DNA of 64,000 nucleotides from Eurosta solidaginis (GCF_040869045.1 NC_090322.1:83475675-83539674), one strand, 5' to 3'; positions 37,335-53,200 are shown, counted from the stretch's first letter. Notes: generated from the letters alone by a model not told the origin. Program-made: numbers and translations.

Positions 37335-40300
37335 GCAATATGTAGGCTACACGAGAACGGAGACGTCGAGTAACCAAAACAAATGCGTTAAACAAATTCC
37401 TACACGTTATTTATCAATTTAACTCTAGAATTAAAGGATATACAACGAGAAACAACGTTTGACAACCTTTAAACAGTTTTAATAACTATCTCAAAAATTG
37501 TCGCTCTGATGCAAACAACTGATGAGTTATCTACTTAAATTTGTTGAACAAAACGACTTACGTATTTTAAGCATGCTAACCTTTAGCCCGGTAAGCAAAT
37601 TTAAAAACAAAACGCAATATGTAGGCTACACGAGAACGGAGACGTCGAGTAACTAAAACAAATGCGTTAAACAAATTCCTACACGTTATTTATCAATTTA
37701 ACTCCAGAATTAAAGGATATACAACGAGAAACAACGTTTGACAACCTTTAAACAGTTTTAATAACTATCTCAAAAATTGTCGCTCTGATACAAACAACTG
37801 ATGAGTTATCTACTTAAATTTGTTGAACAAAACGACTTACGTATTTTAAGCATGCTAACCTTTAGCCCGGTAAGCAAATTAAAAAAAAAACGCAATATGT
37901 AGGCTACACGAGAACGGAGACGTCGAGTAACCAAAACAAATGCGTTAAACAAATTCGTACACGTTATTTATCAATTTAACTCTAGAATTAAAGGATATAC
38001 AACGAGAAACAACGTTTGACAACCTTTAAACAGTTTTAATAACTATCTCAAAAATTGTCGCTCTGATGCAAACAACTGATGAGTTATCTACTTAAATTTG
38101 TTGAACAAAACGACTTACGTATTTTAAGCATGCTAACCTTTAGCCCGGTAAGCAAATTAAAAAAAAACGCAATATGTAGGCTACACGAGAACGGAGACGT
38201 CGAGTAAACAAAACAAATGCGTTAAACAAATTCGTACACGTTATTTATCAATTTAACTCTAGAATTAAAGGATATACAACGAGAAACAACGTTTGACAAC
38301 CTTTAAACAGTTTTAATAACTATCTCAAAAATTGTCGCTCTGATGCAAACAACTGCTGAGTTATCTACTCAAATTTGTTGAACAAAACGACTTACGTATT
38401 TTAAGCATGCTAACCTTTAGCCCGGTAAGCAAATTAAAAAAAAAAACGCAATATGTAGGCTACACGAGAACGGAGACGTCGAGTAACCAAAACAAATGCG
38501 TTAAACAAATTCGTACACGTTATTTATCAATTTAACTCTAGAATTACAGGATATACAACGAGAAACAACGTTTGACAACCTTTGAACAGTTTTAATAACT
38601 ATCTCAAAAATTGTCGCTCTGATGCAAACAACTGATGAGTTATTTACTTAAATTTGTTGAACAAAACGACTTACGTATTTTAAGCATGCTAACCTTTAGC
38701 CCGGTAAGCAATTTAAAAAAAAACGCAATATGTAGGCTACACGAGAACGGAGACGTCGAGTAACCAAAACAAATGCGTTAAACAAATTCGTACACGTTAT
38801 TTATCAATTTAACTCTAGAATTAAAGGATATACAACGAGAAACAACGTTTGACAACCTTTAAACAGTTTTAATAACTATCTCAAAAATTGTCGCTCTGAT
38901 GCAAACAACTGATGTGTTATCTACTTAAATTTGTTGAACAAAACGACTTACGTATTTTAAGCATGCTAACCTTTAGCCCGGTAAGCAAATTAAAAAAAAA
39001 CGCAATATGTAGGCTACACGAGAACGGAGACGTCGAGTCACCAAAACAAATGCGTTAAACAAATTCGTGCACGTTATTTATCAATTTAACTCTAGAATTA
39101 AAGGATATACAACGAGAAACAACGTTTGACAACCTTTAAACAGTTTTAATAACTATCTCAAAAATTGTCGCTCTGATGCAAACAACTGATGAGTTATCTA
39201 CTCAAATTTGTTGAACAAAACGACTTACGTATTTTAAACATGCTAACCTTTAGCCCGGTAAGCAAATTAAAAAAAAACGCAATATGTAGGCTACACGAGA
39301 ACGGAGACGTCGAGTAACCAAAACAAATGCGTTAAACAAATTTCTACACGTTATTTATCAATTTAACTCTAGAATTAAAGGATATACAACGAGAAACAAC
39401 GTTTGACAACCTTTAAACAGTTTTAATAACTATCTCAAAAATTGTCGCTCTGATGCAAACAACTGATGAGTTATCTACTTAAATTTGTTGAACAAAACGA
39501 CTTACGTATTTTAAGCATGCTAACCTTTAGCCCGGTAAGCAAATTAAAAAAAAACGCAATATGTAGGCTACACGAGAACGGAGACGTCGAATAACCAAAA
39601 CAAATGCGTTAAACAAATTCGTACACGTTATTTATCAATTTAACTCTAGAATTAAAGAATATACAACGAGAAACAACGTTTGACAACCTTTAAACAGTTT
39701 TAATAACTATCTCAAAAATTGTCGCTCTGATGCAAAGAACTGATGAGTTATCTACTTAAATTTGTTGAACAAAAAGACTTACGTATTTTAAGCATGCTAA
39801 CCTTTAGCCCGGTAAGCAAATTAAAAAAAAAAACGCAATATGTAGGCTACACGAGAACGGAGACGTCGAGTAACCAAAACAAATGCGTTAAACAAATTCG
39901 TACACGTTATTTATCAATTTAACTCTAGAATTAAAGGATATACAACGAGAAACAACGTTTGACAACCTTTAAACAGTTTTAATAACTATCTCAAAAATTG
40001 TCGCTCTGATGCAAACAACTGATGAGTTATCTACTTAAATTTGTTGAACAAAACGACTTACGTATTTTAAGCATGCTAACCTTTAGCCCGGTAAGCAAAT
40101 TAAAAAAAAAAACGCAATATGTAGGCTACACGAGAACGGAGACGTCGAGTAACCAAAACAAATGCGTTAAACAAATTCGTACACGTTATTTATCAATTTA
40201 ACTCTAGAATTAAAGGATATACAACGAGAAACAACGTTTGACAACCTTTAAACAGTTTTAATAACTATCTCAAAAATTGTCGCTCTGATGCAAACAACTG

Positions 40301-42719
40301 ATGAGTTATCTACTTAAATTTGTTGAACAAAACGACTTACGTATTTTAAGCATGCTAACCTTTAGCCCGGTAAGCAAATTAAAAAAAAAAAAACGCAATA
40401 TGTAGGCTACACGAGAACGGAGACGTCGAGTAACCAAAACAAATGCGTTAAACAAATTCCTACACGTTATTTATCAATTAACTCTAGAATTAAAGGATAT
40501 ACAACGAGAAACAACGTTTGACAACCTTTAAACAGTTTTAATAACTATCTCAAAAATTGTCGCTCTGATGCAAACAACTGATGAGTTATCTACTTAAATT
40601 TGTTGAACAAAACGACTTACGTATTTTAAGCATGCTAACCTTTAGCCCGGTAAGCAAATTAAAAAAAACGCAATATGTAGGCTACACGAGAACGGAGACG
40701 TCGAGTAACCAAAACAAATGCGTTAAACAAATTCCTACACGTTATTTATAAATTTAACTCTAGAATTAAAGGATATACAACGAGAAACAACGTTTGACAA
40801 CCTTTAAACAGTTTTAATAACTATCTCAAAAATTGTCGCTCTGATGCAAACAACTGATGAGTTATCTACTTAAATTTGTTGAACAAAACGACTTACGTAT
40901 TTTAAGCATGCTAACCTTTAGCCCGGTAAGCAAATTAAAAAAAAAACGCAATATGTAGGCTACACGAGAACGGAGACGTCGAGTAACCAAAACAAATGCG
41001 TTAAACAAATTCCTACACGTTATTTATCAATTTAACTCTAGAATTAAAGGATATACAACGAGAAACAACGTTTGACAACCTTTAAACAGTTTTAATAACT
41101 ATCTCAAAAATTGCCGCTCTGATGCAAACAACTGATGAGTTATCTACTCAAATTTGTTGAACAAAACGACTTACGTATTTTAAACATGCTAACCTTTAGC
41201 CCGTTAAGCAAATTAAAAAAAAAACGCAATATGTAGGCTACACGAGAACGGAGACGTCGAGTAGCCAAAACAAATGCGTTAAACAAATTCGTACACGTTA
41301 TTTATCAATTTAACTCTAGAATTAAAGGATATACAACGAGAAACAACGTTTGACACCCTTTAAACAGTTTTAATAACTATCTCAAAAATTGTCGCTCTGA
41401 TGCAAACAACTGATGAGTTATCTACTTAGATTTGTTGAACAAAACGACTTACGTATTTTAAGCATGCTAACCTTTAGCCCGGTAAGCAAATTAAAAAAAA
41501 AACGCAATATGTAGGCTACACGAGAGCGGAGACGTCGAGTAACCAAAACAAATGCGTTAAACAAATTCGTGCACGTTATTTATCAATTTAACTCTAGAAT
41601 TAATGGATATACAACGAGAAACAACGTTTGACAACCTTTAAACAGTTTTAATAACTATCTCAATAATTGTCGCTCTGATGCAAACAACTGCTGAGTTATC
41701 TACTCAAATTTGTTGAACAAAACGACTTACGTATTTTAAGCATGCTAACCTTTAGCCCGGTAAGCAAATTAAAAAAAAATGCAATATGTAGGCTACACGA
41801 GAGCGGAGACGTCGAGTAACCAAAACAAATGCGTTAAACAAATTCGTACACGTTATTTATCAATTTAACTCTAGAATTAAAGGATATACAACGAGAAACA
41901 ACGTTTGACAACCTTTAAACAGTTTTAATAACTATCTCAAAAATTGTCGCTCTGATGCAAACAACTGATGAGTTATCTACTTAAATTTGTTGAACAAAAC
42001 GACTTACGTATTTTAAGCATGCTAACCTTTAGCCCGGTAAGCAAATTAAAAAAAAAACGCAATATGTAGGCTACATGAGAACGGAGACGTCGAGTAACTA
42101 AAACAAATGCGTTAAACAAATTTCTACACGTTATTTATCAATTTAACTCTAGAATTAAAGGATTACAACGAGAAACAACGTTTGACAACCTTTAAACAGT
42201 TTTAATAACTATCTCAAAAATTGTCGCTCTGATGCAAACAACTGATGAGTTATCTACTTAAATTTGTTGAACAAAACGACTTACGTATTTTAAGCATGCT
42301 AACCTTTAGCCCGGTAAGTAAATTAAAAAAAACGCAATATGTAGGCTACACGAGAACGGAGACGTCGAGTAACCAAAACAAATGCGCTAAACAAATTCCT
42401 ACACGTTATTTATCAATTTAACTCTAGAATTAAAGGATACAAAACGAGAAACAACGTTTGACAACCTTTAAACAGTTTTAATAACTATCTCAAAAATTGT
42501 CGCTCTGATGCAAACAACTGATGAGTTATCTACTTAAATTTGTTGAACAAAACGACTTACGTATTTTAAGCATGCTAACCTTTAGCCCGGTAAGCAAATT
42601 AAAAAAAAAAAACGCAATATGTAGGCTACACGAGAACGGAGACGTCGAGTAACCAAAACAAATGCGTTAAACAAATTCGTACACGTTATTTATCATTTTA
42701 ACTCTAGAATTAAAGGATA

Positions 42720-42835
42720 TACAACGAGAAACAACGTTTGACAACCTTTAAACAGTTTTAATAACTATCTCTTAAATTTGTTGAACAAAACGACTTACGT
42801 ATTTTAAACATGCTAACCTTTAGCCCTGAAAGCAA
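42720..42835. repeat. Monomer with ~49-bp internal deletion
   Basis: The join ataactatctcttaaattt replaces the usual stretch from caaaaattgtcgctc to the taaatttg of the next monomer start. About 49 bp is lost, including the atgcaaacaactgatgag segment. Downstream the same monomer has gccctgaaagc in place of gcccggtaagc. An identical deletion and linked change recur at 47721, inside the second copy of the 4.95-kb duplication, so the deletion predates that duplication. Confidence 0.85.
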
Positions 42836-45800
42836 ATTAAAAAAAAACGCAATATGTAGGCTACACGAGAACGGAGACATCGAGTAACCAAAACAAATGC
42901 GTTAAACAAATTTCTACATGTTATTTATCAATTTAACTCTAGAACTAAAGGTTATACAACGAAAAACAACGTTTGACAACCTTTAAACAGTTTTAATAAC
43001 TATCTCAAAAATTGTCGCTCTGATGCAAACAACTGATGAGTTATCTACTTAAATTTGTTGAACAAAACGACTTACGTATTTTAAGCATGCTAACCTTTAG
43101 CCCGGTAAGCAAATTAAAAAAAAAACGCAATATGTAGGCTACACGAGAACGGAGACGTCGAGTCACCAAAACAAATGCGTTAAACAAATTCGTGCACGTT
43201 ATTTATCAATTTAACTCTAGAATTAAAGGATATACAACGAGAAACAACGTTTGACAACCTTTAAACACTTTTAATAACTATCTCAAAAATTGTCGCTCTG
43301 ATGCAAACAACTGATGAGTTATCTACTTAAATTTGTTGAACAAAACGACTTACGTATTTTAAGCATGCTAACCTTTAGCCCGGTAAGCAAATTAAAACAA
43401 AAACCCAATATGTAGGCTACAAGAGAACGGAGACGTCGAGTAACCAAAACAAATGCGTTAAACAAATTCGTACACGTTATTTATCAATTAAACTCAAGAA
43501 TTAAAGGATATACAACGAGAAACAACGTTTGAAAACCTTTAAACAGTTTTAATAACTATCTCAAAAATTGTCGCTCTGATGCAAACAACTGATGAGTTAT
43601 CTACTTAAATTTGTTGAACAAAACGACTTACGTATTTTAAGCATGCTAACCTTTAGCCCGGTAAGCAAATTAAAAAAAAACGCAATATGTAGGCTACACG
43701 AGAAAGGAGACGTCGAGTAACCAAAACAAATGCGTTAAACAAATTCCTACACGTCATTTATCAATTTAACTCTAGAATTAAAGGATATACAACGGGAAAC
43801 AACGTTTGACAACCTTTAAACAGTTTTAATAACTATCTCAAAAATTGTCGCTCTGATGCAAACAACTGATGAGTTATGTACTTAAATTTGTTGAACAAAA
43901 CGACTTACGTATTTTAAGCATGCTAACCTTTAGCCCGGTAAGTAAATTAAAAAAAAAAACGCAATATGTAGGCTACACGAGAACGGAGACGTCGAGTAAC
44001 CAAAACAAATGCGTTAAACAAATTCGTACACGTTATTTATCAATTTAACTCTCGAATTAAAGGATATACAACGAGAAACAACGTTTGACAACCTTTAAAC
44101 AGTTTTAATAACTATCTCAAAAATTGTCGCTCTGATGCAAACAACTGATGAGTTATCTACTTAAATTTGTTGAACAAAACGACTTACGTATTTTAAACAT
44201 GCTAACCTTTAGCCCGGTAAGCAAATTAAAAAAAAAACGCAATATGTAGGCTACACGAGAACGGAGACGTCGAGTAACCAAAACAAATGCGTTAAACAAA
44301 TTTCTACACGTTATTTATCAATTTAACTCTAGAATTAAAGGTTATACAACGAGAAACAACGTTTGACAACCTTTAAACAGTTTTAATAACTATCTCAAAA
44401 ATTGTTGCTCTGATGCAAACAACTGATGAGTTATCTACTTAAATTTGTTGAACAAAACGACTTAATTTTAAGCATGCTAACCTTTAGCCCGGTAAGCAAA
44501 TTAAAAAAAAAACGCAATATGTAGGCTACACGAGAACGGAGACGTCGAGTAACCAAAACAAATGCGTTAAACAAATTCCTACACGTTATTTATCAATTTA
44601 ACTCTAGAATTAAAGGATATACAACGAGAAACAACGTTTGACAACCTTTAAACAGTTTTAATAACTATCTCAAAAATTGTCGCTCTGATGCAAACCACTG
44701 ATGAGTTATCTACTTAAATTTGTTGAACAAAAAGACTTACGTATTTTAAGCATGCTAACCTTTAGCCCGGTAAGCAAATTAAAAAAAAAAACGCAATATG
44801 TAGGCTACACGAGAACGGAGACGTCGAGTAACCAAAACAAATGCGTTAAACAAATTCGTACACGTTATTTATCAATTTAACTCTAGAATTAAAGGATATA
44901 CAACGAGAAACAACGTTTGACAACCTTTAAACAGTTTTAATAACTATCTCAAAAATTGTCGCTCTGATGCAAACAACTGATGAGTTATCTACTTAAATTT
45001 GTTGAACAAAACGACTTACGTATTTTAAGCATGCTAACCTTTAGCCCGGTAAGCAAATTAAAAAAAAAAACGCAATATGTAGGCTACACGAGAACGGAGA
45101 CGTCGAGTAACCAAAACAAATGCGTTAAACAAATTCGTACACGTTATTTATCAATTTAACTCTAGAATTAAAGGATATACAACGAGAAACAACGTTTGAC
45201 AACCTTTAAACAGTTTTAATAACTATCTCAAAAATTGTCGCTCTGATGCAAACAACTGATGAGTTATCTACTTAAATTTGTTGAACAAAACGACTTACGT
45301 ATTTTAAGCATGCTAACCTTTAGCCCGGTAAGCAAATTAAAAAAAAAACGCAATATGTAGGCTACACGAGAACGGAGACGTCGAGTAACCAAAACAAATG
45401 CGTTAAACAAATTCCTACACGTTATTTATCAATTAACTCTAGAATTAAAGGATATACAACGAGAAACAACGTTTGACAACCTTTAAACAGTTTTAATAAC
45501 TATCTCAAAAATTGTCGCTCTGATGCAAACAACTGATGAGTTATCTACTTAAATTTGTTGAACAAAACGACTTACGTATTTTAAGCATGCTAACCTTTAG
45601 CCCGGTAAGCAAATTAAAAAAAACGCAATATGTAGGCTACACGAGAACGGAGACGTCGAGTAACCAAAACAAATTCGTTAAACAAATTCCTACACGTTAT
45701 TTATAAATTTAACTCTAGAATTAAAGGATATACAACGAGAAACAACGTTTGACAACCTTTAAACAGTTTTAATAACTATCTCAAAAATTGTCGCTCTGAT

Positions 45801-47669
45801 GCAAACAACTGATGAGTTATCTACTTAAATTTGTTGAACAAAACGACTTACGTATTTTAAGCATGCTAACCTTTAGCCCGGTAAGCAAATTAAAAAAAAA
45901 ACGCAATATGTAGGCTACACGAGAACGGAGACGTCGAGTAACCAAAACAAATGCGTTAAACAAATTCCTACACGTTATTTATCAATTTAACTCTAGAATT
46001 AAAGGATATACAACGAGAAACAACGTTTGACAACCTTTAAACAGTTTTAATAACTATCTCAAAAATTGCCGCTCTGATGCAAACAACTGATGAGTTATCT
46101 ACTCAAATTTGTTGAACAAAACGACTTACGTATTTTAAACATGCTAACCTTTAGCCCGTTAAGCAAATTAAAAAAAAAACGCAATATGTAGGCTATACGA
46201 GAACGGAGACGTCGAGTAGCCAAAACAAATGCGTTAAACAAATTCGTACACGTTATTTATCAATTTAACTCTAGAATTAAAGGATATACAACGAGAAACA
46301 ACGTTTGACACCCTTTAAACAGTTTTAATAACTATCTCAAAAATTGTCGCTCTGATGCAAACAACTGATGAGTTATCTACTTAGATTTGTTGAACAAAAC
46401 GACTTACGTATTTTAAGCATGCTAACCTTTAGCCCGGTAAGCAAATTAAAAAAAAAACGCAATATGTAGGCTACACGAGAGCGGAGACGTCGAGTAACCA
46501 AAACAAATGCGTTAAACAAATTCGTGCACGTTATTTATCAATTTAACTCTAGAATTAATGGATATACAACGAGAAACAACGTTTGACAATCTTTAAACAG
46601 TTTTAATAACTATCTCAATAATTGTCGCTCTGATGCAAACAACTGCTGAGTTATCTACTCAAATTTGTTGAACAAAACGACTTACGTATTTTAAGCATGC
46701 TAACCTTTAGCCCGGTAAGCAAATTAAAAAAAAATGCAATATGTAGGCTACACGAGAGCGGAGACGTCGAGTAACCAAAACAAATGCGTTAAACAAATTC
46801 GTACACGTTATTTATCAATTTAACTCTAGAATTAAAGGATATACAACGAGAAACAACGTTTGACAACCTTTAAACAGTTTTAATAACTATCTCAAAAATT
46901 GTCGCTCTGATGCAAACAACTGATGAGTTATCTACTTAAATTTGTTGAACAAAACGACTTACGTATTTTAAGCATGCTAACCTTTAGCCCGGTAAGCAAA
47001 TTAAAAAAAAAACGCAATATGTAGGCTACACGAGAACGGAGACGTCGAGTAACTAAAACAAATGCGTTAAACAAATTTCTACACGTTATTTATCAATTTA
47101 ACTCTAGAATTAAAGGATTACAACGAGAAACAACGTTTGACAACCTTTAAACAGTTTTAATAACTATCTCAAAAATTGTCGCTCTGATGCAAACAACTGA
47201 TGAGTTATCTACTTAAATTTGTTGAACAAAACGACTTACGTATTTTAAGCATGCTAACCTTTAGCCCGATAAGTAAATTAAAAAAAACGCAATATGTAGG
47301 CTACACGAGAACGGAGACGTCGAGTAACCAAAACAAATGCGTTAAACAAATTCCTACACGTTATTTATCAATTTAACTCTAGAATTAAAGGATACAAAAC
47401 GAGAAACAACGTTTGACAACCTTTAAACAGTTTTAATAACTATCTCAAAAATTGTCGCTCTGATGCAAACAACTGATGAGTTATCTACTTAAATTTGTTG
47501 AACAAAACGACTTACGTATTTTAAGCATGCTAACCTTTAGCCCGGTAAGCAAATTAAAAAAAAAAACGCAATATGTAGGCTACACGAGAACGGAGACGTC
47601 GAGTAACCAAAACAAATGCGTTAAACAAATTCGTACACGTTATTTATCATTTTAACTCTAGAATTAAAG

Positions 47670-47790
47670 GATATACAACGAGAAACAACGTTTGACAACC
47701 TTTAAACAGTTTTAATAACTATCTCTTAAATTTGTTGAACAAAACGACTTACGTATTTTAAACATGCTAACCTTTAGCCCTGAAAGCAAA
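47670..47790. repeat. Second copy of the 49-bp-deleted monomer
   Basis: This has the same junction atctcttaaattt at 47721 and the same linked gccctgaaagc variant as the monomer at 42.77 kb, 4954 bp away. It marks the 18-monomer duplication and makes that unit shorter than 18 full monomers. Confidence 0.85.
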
Positions 47791-50279
47791 TTAAAAAAAA
47801 ACGCAATATGTAGGCTACACGAGAACGGAGACATCGAGTAACCAAAACAAATGCGTTAAACAAATTTCTACATGTTATTTATCAATTTAACTCTAGAACT
47901 AAAGGTTATACAACGAAAAACAACGTTTGACAACCTTTAAACAGTTTTAATAACTATCTCAAAAATTGTCGCTCTGATGCAAACAACTGATGAGTTATCT
48001 ACTTAAATTTGTTGAACAAAACGACTTACGTATTTTAAGCATGCTAACCTTTAGCCCGGTAAGCAAATTAAAAAAAAAACGCAATATGTAGGCTACACGA
48101 GAACGGAGACGTCGAGTCACCAAAACAAATGCGTTAAACAAATTCGTGCACGTTATTTATCAATTTAACTCTAGAATTAAAGGATATACAACGAGAAACA
48201 ACGTTTGACAACCTTTAAACACTTTTAATAACTATCTCAAAAATTGTCGCTCTGATGCAAACAACTGATGAGTTATCTACTTAAATTTGTTGAACAAAAC
48301 GACTTACGTATTTTAAGCATGCTAACCTTTAGCCCGGTAAGCAAATTAAAACAAAAACCCAATATGTAGGCTACAAGAGAACGGAGACGTCGAGTAACCA
48401 AAACAAATGCGTTAAACAAATTCGTACACGTTATTTATCAATTAAACTCAAGAATTAAAGGATATACAACGAGAAACAACGTTTGAAAACCTTTAAACAG
48501 TTTTAATAACTATCTCAAAAATTGTCGCTCTGATGCAAACAACTGATGAGTTATCTACTTAAATTTGTTGAACAAAACGACTTACGTATTTTAAGCATGC
48601 TAACCTTTAGCCCGGTAAGCAAATTAAAAAAAAACGCAATATGTAGGCTACACGAGAAAGGAGACGTCGAGTAACCAAAACAAATGCGTTAAACAAATTC
48701 CTACACGTCATTTATCAATTTAACTCTAGAATTAAAGGATATACAACGGGAAACAACGTTTGACAACCTTTAAACAGTTTTAATAACTATCTCAAAAATT
48801 GTCGCTCTGATGCAAACAACTGATGAGTTATGTACTTAAATTTGTTGAACAAAACGACTTACGTATTTTAAGCATGCTAACCTTTAGCCCGGTAAGTAAA
48901 TTAAAAAAAAAAAACGCAATATGTAGGCTACACGAGAACGGAGACGTCGAGTAACCAAAACAAATGCGTTAAACAAATTCGTACACGTTATTTATCAATT
49001 TAACTCTCGAATTAAAGGATATACAACGAGAAACAACGTTTGACAACCTTTAAACAGTTTTAATAACTATCTCAAAAATTGTCGCTCTGATGCAAACAAC
49101 TGATGAGTTATCTACTTAAATTTGTTGAACAAAACGACTTACGTATTTTAAACATGCTAACCTTTAGCCCGGTAAGCAAATTAAAAAAAAAACGCAATAT
49201 GTAGGCTACACGAGAACGGAGACGTCGAGTAACCAAAACAAATGCGTTAAACAAATTTCTACACGTTATTTATCAATTTAACTCTAGAATTAAAGGTTAT
49301 ACAACGAGAAACAACGTTTGACAACCTTTAAACAGTTTTAATAACTATATCAAAAATTGTCGCTCTGATGCAAACAACTGATGAGTTATCTACTTAAATT
49401 TGTTGAACAAAACGACTTAATTTTAAGCATGCTAACCTTTAGCCCGGTAAGCAAATTAAAAAAAAACGCAATATGTAGGCTACACGAGAACGGAGACGTC
49501 GAGTAACCAAAACAAATGCGTTAAACAAATTCCTACACGTTATTTATCAATTTAACTCTAGAATTAAAGGATATACAACGAGAAACAACGTTTGACAACC
49601 TTTAAACAGTTTTAATAACTATCTCAAAAATTGTCGCTCTGATGCAAACAACTGATGAGTTATCTACTTAAATTTGTTGAACAAAACGGCTTACGTATTT
49701 TTAGCATGCTAACCTTTAGCCCGGTAAGCAAATTAAAAAAAAAAACGCAATATGTAGGCTACACGAGAACGGAGACGTCGAGTAACCAAAACAAATGCGT
49801 TAAACAAATTCGTACACGTTATTTATCAATTTAACTCTAGAATTAAAGGATATACAACGAGAAACAACGTTTGACAACCTTTAAACAGTTTTAATAACTA
49901 TCTCAAAAATTGTCGCTCTGATGCAAACAACTGATGAGTTATCTACTTAAATTTGTTGAACAAAACGACTTACGTATTTTAAACATGCTAACCTTTAGCC
50001 CGGTAAGCAAATTAAAAAAAAAAACGCAATATGTAGGCTACACGAGAACGGAGACGTCGAGTAACCAAAACAAATGCGTTAACAAATTTCTACACGTTAT
50101 TTATCAATTTAACTCTAGAATTAAAGGTTATACAACGAGAAACAACGTTTGACAACCTTTAAACAGTTTTAATAACTATCTCAAAAATTGTCGCTCTGAT
50201 GCAAACAACTGATGAGTTATCTACTTAAATTTGTTGAACAAAACGACTTACGTATTTTAAGCATGCTAACCTTTAGCCC

Positions 50280-53200
50280 GGTAAGACAAATTAAAAAAAA
50301 AACGCAATATGTAGGCTACACGAGAACGGAGACGTCGAGTCACCAAAACAAATGCGTTAAACAAATTCGTGCACGTTATTTATCAATTTAACTCTAGAAT
50401 TAAAGGATATAACAACGAGAAACAACGTTTGACAACCTTTAAACAGTTTTAATAACTATCTCAAAAATTGTCGCTCTGGTGCAAACAGCTGATGAGTTAT
50501 CTACTTAAATTTGTTGAACAAAACGACTTACGTATTTTAAGCATGCTAACCTTTAGCCGGTAAGCAAATTAAAAAAAAACGCAATATGTAGGCTACAAGA
50601 GAACGGAGACGTCGAGTAACCAAAACAAATGCGTTAAACAAATTCGTACACGTTATTTATCAATTAAACTCTAGAATTAAAGGATATACAACGAGAAACA
50701 ACGTTTGACAACCTTTAAACAGTTTTAATAACTATCTCAAAATTGTCGCTCTGATGCAAACAACTGATGAGTTATCTACTTAATTTGTTGAACAAAACGA
50801 CTTACGTATTTTAAGCATGCTAACATTTAGCTCGGTAAGCAAATTAAAAAAAAACACAATATGTAGGCTACACGAGAACGGAGACGTCGAGTAACCAAAA
50901 CAAATGCGTTAAACAAATTCGTACACGTTATTTATCAATTAAACTCTAGAATTAAAGGATATACAACGAGAAACAACGTTTGACAACCTTTAAACAGTTT
51001 TAATAACTATCTCAAAAATTGTCGCTCTGGTGCAAACAGCTGATGAGTTATCTACTTAAATTTGTTGAACAAAACGACTTACGTATTTTAAGCATGCTAA
51101 CCTTTAGCCCGGTAAGCAAATTAAAAAAAAACGCAATATGTAGGCTACACGAGAACGGAGACGTCGAGTAACCAAAACAAATGCGTTAAACAAATTCCTA
51201 CACGTTATTTATCAATTTAACTCTAGAGTTAAAGGATATACAACGAGAAACAACGTTTGACAACCTTTAAACAGTTTTAATAACTATCTCAAAAATTGTC
51301 GCTCTGATGCAAACAACTGATGAGTTATCTACTTAAATTTGTTGAACAAAACGGCTTACGTATTTTTTAGCATGCTAACCTTTAGCCCGGTAAGCAAATT
51401 AAAAAAAAAAACGCAATATGTAGGCTACACGAGAACGGAGACGTCGAGTAACCAAAACAAATGCGTTAAACAAATTCCTACACGTTATTTATCAATTTAA
51501 CTCTAAATTAAAGGATATACAACGAGAAACAACGTTTGACAACCTTTAACAGTTTTAATAACTATCTCAAAAATTGTCGCTCTGATGCAAACAACTGATG
51601 AGTTATCTACTTAAATTTGTTGAACAAAACGGCTTACGTATTTTTAGCATGCTAACCTTTAGCCCGGTAAGCAAATTAAAAAAAAAAACGCAATATGTAG
51701 GCTACACGAGAACGGAGACGTCGAGTAACCAAAACAAATGCGTTAAACAAATTCGTACACGTTATTTATCAATTTAACTCTAGAATTAAAGGATATACAA
51801 CGAGAAACAACGTTTGACAACCTTTTAAACAGTTTTAATAACTATCTCAAAAATTGTCGCTCTGATGCAAACAACTGATGAGTTATCTACTTAAATTTGT
51901 TGAACAAAAACGACTTACGTATTTTAAACATGCTAACCTTTAGCCCGGTAAGCAATTAAAAAAAAAACGCAATATGTAGGCTACACGAGAACGGAGACGT
52001 CGAGTAACCAAAACAAATGCGTTAAACAAATTTCTACACGTTATTTATCAATTTAACTCTAGAATTAAAGGTTATACAACGAGAAACAACGTTTGACAAC
52101 CTTTAAACAGTTTTAATAACTATCTCAAAAATTGTCGCTCTGATGCAAACAACTGATGAGTTATCTACTTTAAATTTGTTGAACAAAACGGCTTACGTAT
52201 TTTTAGCATGCTAACCTTTAGCCCGGTAAGCAAATTAAAAAAAAAACGCAATATGTAGGCTACACGAGAACGGAGACGTCGAGTAACCAAAACAAATGCG
52301 TTAAACAAATTCGTACACGTTATTTATCAATTTAACTCTAGAATTAAAGGATATACAACGAGAAACAACGTTTGACAACCTTTAAACAGTTTTAATAACT
52401 ATCTCAAAAATTGTCGCTCTGATGCAAACAACTGATGAGTTATCTACTTAAATTTGTTGAACAAAACGACTTACGTATTTTAAACATGCTAACCTTTAGC
52501 CCGGTAAGCAAATTAAAAAAAAAACGCAATATGTAGGCTACACGAGAACGGAGACGTCGAGTAACAAAACAAATGCGTTAAACAAATTCCTACACGTTAT
52601 TTATCAATTTAACTCTAGAATTAAAGGATATACAACGAGAAACAACGTTTGACAACCTTTAAACAGTTTTAATAACTATCTCAAAAATTGTCGCTCTGAT
52701 GCAAACAACTGATGAGTTATCTACTTAAATTTGTTGAACAAAACGGCTTACGTATTTTTAGCATGCTAACCTTTAGCCCGGGTAAGCAAATTAAAAAAAA
52801 AAACGCAATATGTAGGCTACACGAGAACGGAGACGTCGAGTAACCAAAACAAATGCGTTAAACAAATTCGTACACGTTATTTATCAATTTAACTCTAGAA
52901 TTAAAGGATATACAACGAGAAACAACGTTTGACAACCTTTAAACAGTTTAATAACTATCTCAAAAATTTCGCTCTGATGCAAACAACTGATGAGTTATCT
53001 ACTTAAATTTGTTGACAAAACGACTTACGTATTTTAAACATGCTAACCTTTAGCCCGGTAAGCAAATTAAAAAAAAAACGCAATATGTAGGCTACACGAG
53101 AACGGAGACGTCGAGTAACCAAAACAAATGCGTTAAACAAATTTCTACACGTTATTTATCAATTTAACTCTAGAATTAAAGGTTATACAACGAGAAACAA

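Larger units (their letters stand above)
39740..49690. repeat. Near-identical tandem duplication of 4.95 kb (18 monomers)
   Basis: Copy 1 (about 39740-44700) and copy 2 (about 44700-49690) share a long ordered series of private variants: aaaaagactt (39771/44729), tcaattaactc (40475/45430), ttgccgctctg, cccgttaagc, gacacccttt, aattaatgg, the 49-bp deletion atctcttaaattt (42767/47721), aaggatacaaaacg, caaaaaccc with ctacaagag, tcaattaaactcaag, cacgtcattta, and gacttaatttt (44461/49416). Differences are few, for example cgctaaac/cgttaaac, ctacatgag/ctacacgag, and cccggtaagt/cccgataagt. This is the longest duplication in the window. Confidence 0.92.

Noticed and set aside
36580..37373. Small plus-strand frames in the element's 3' half
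   Set aside because: They have low-complexity, Phe/Leu/Ile/Lys-rich translations from AT-rich repeat DNA. One runs across the element-satellite junction.
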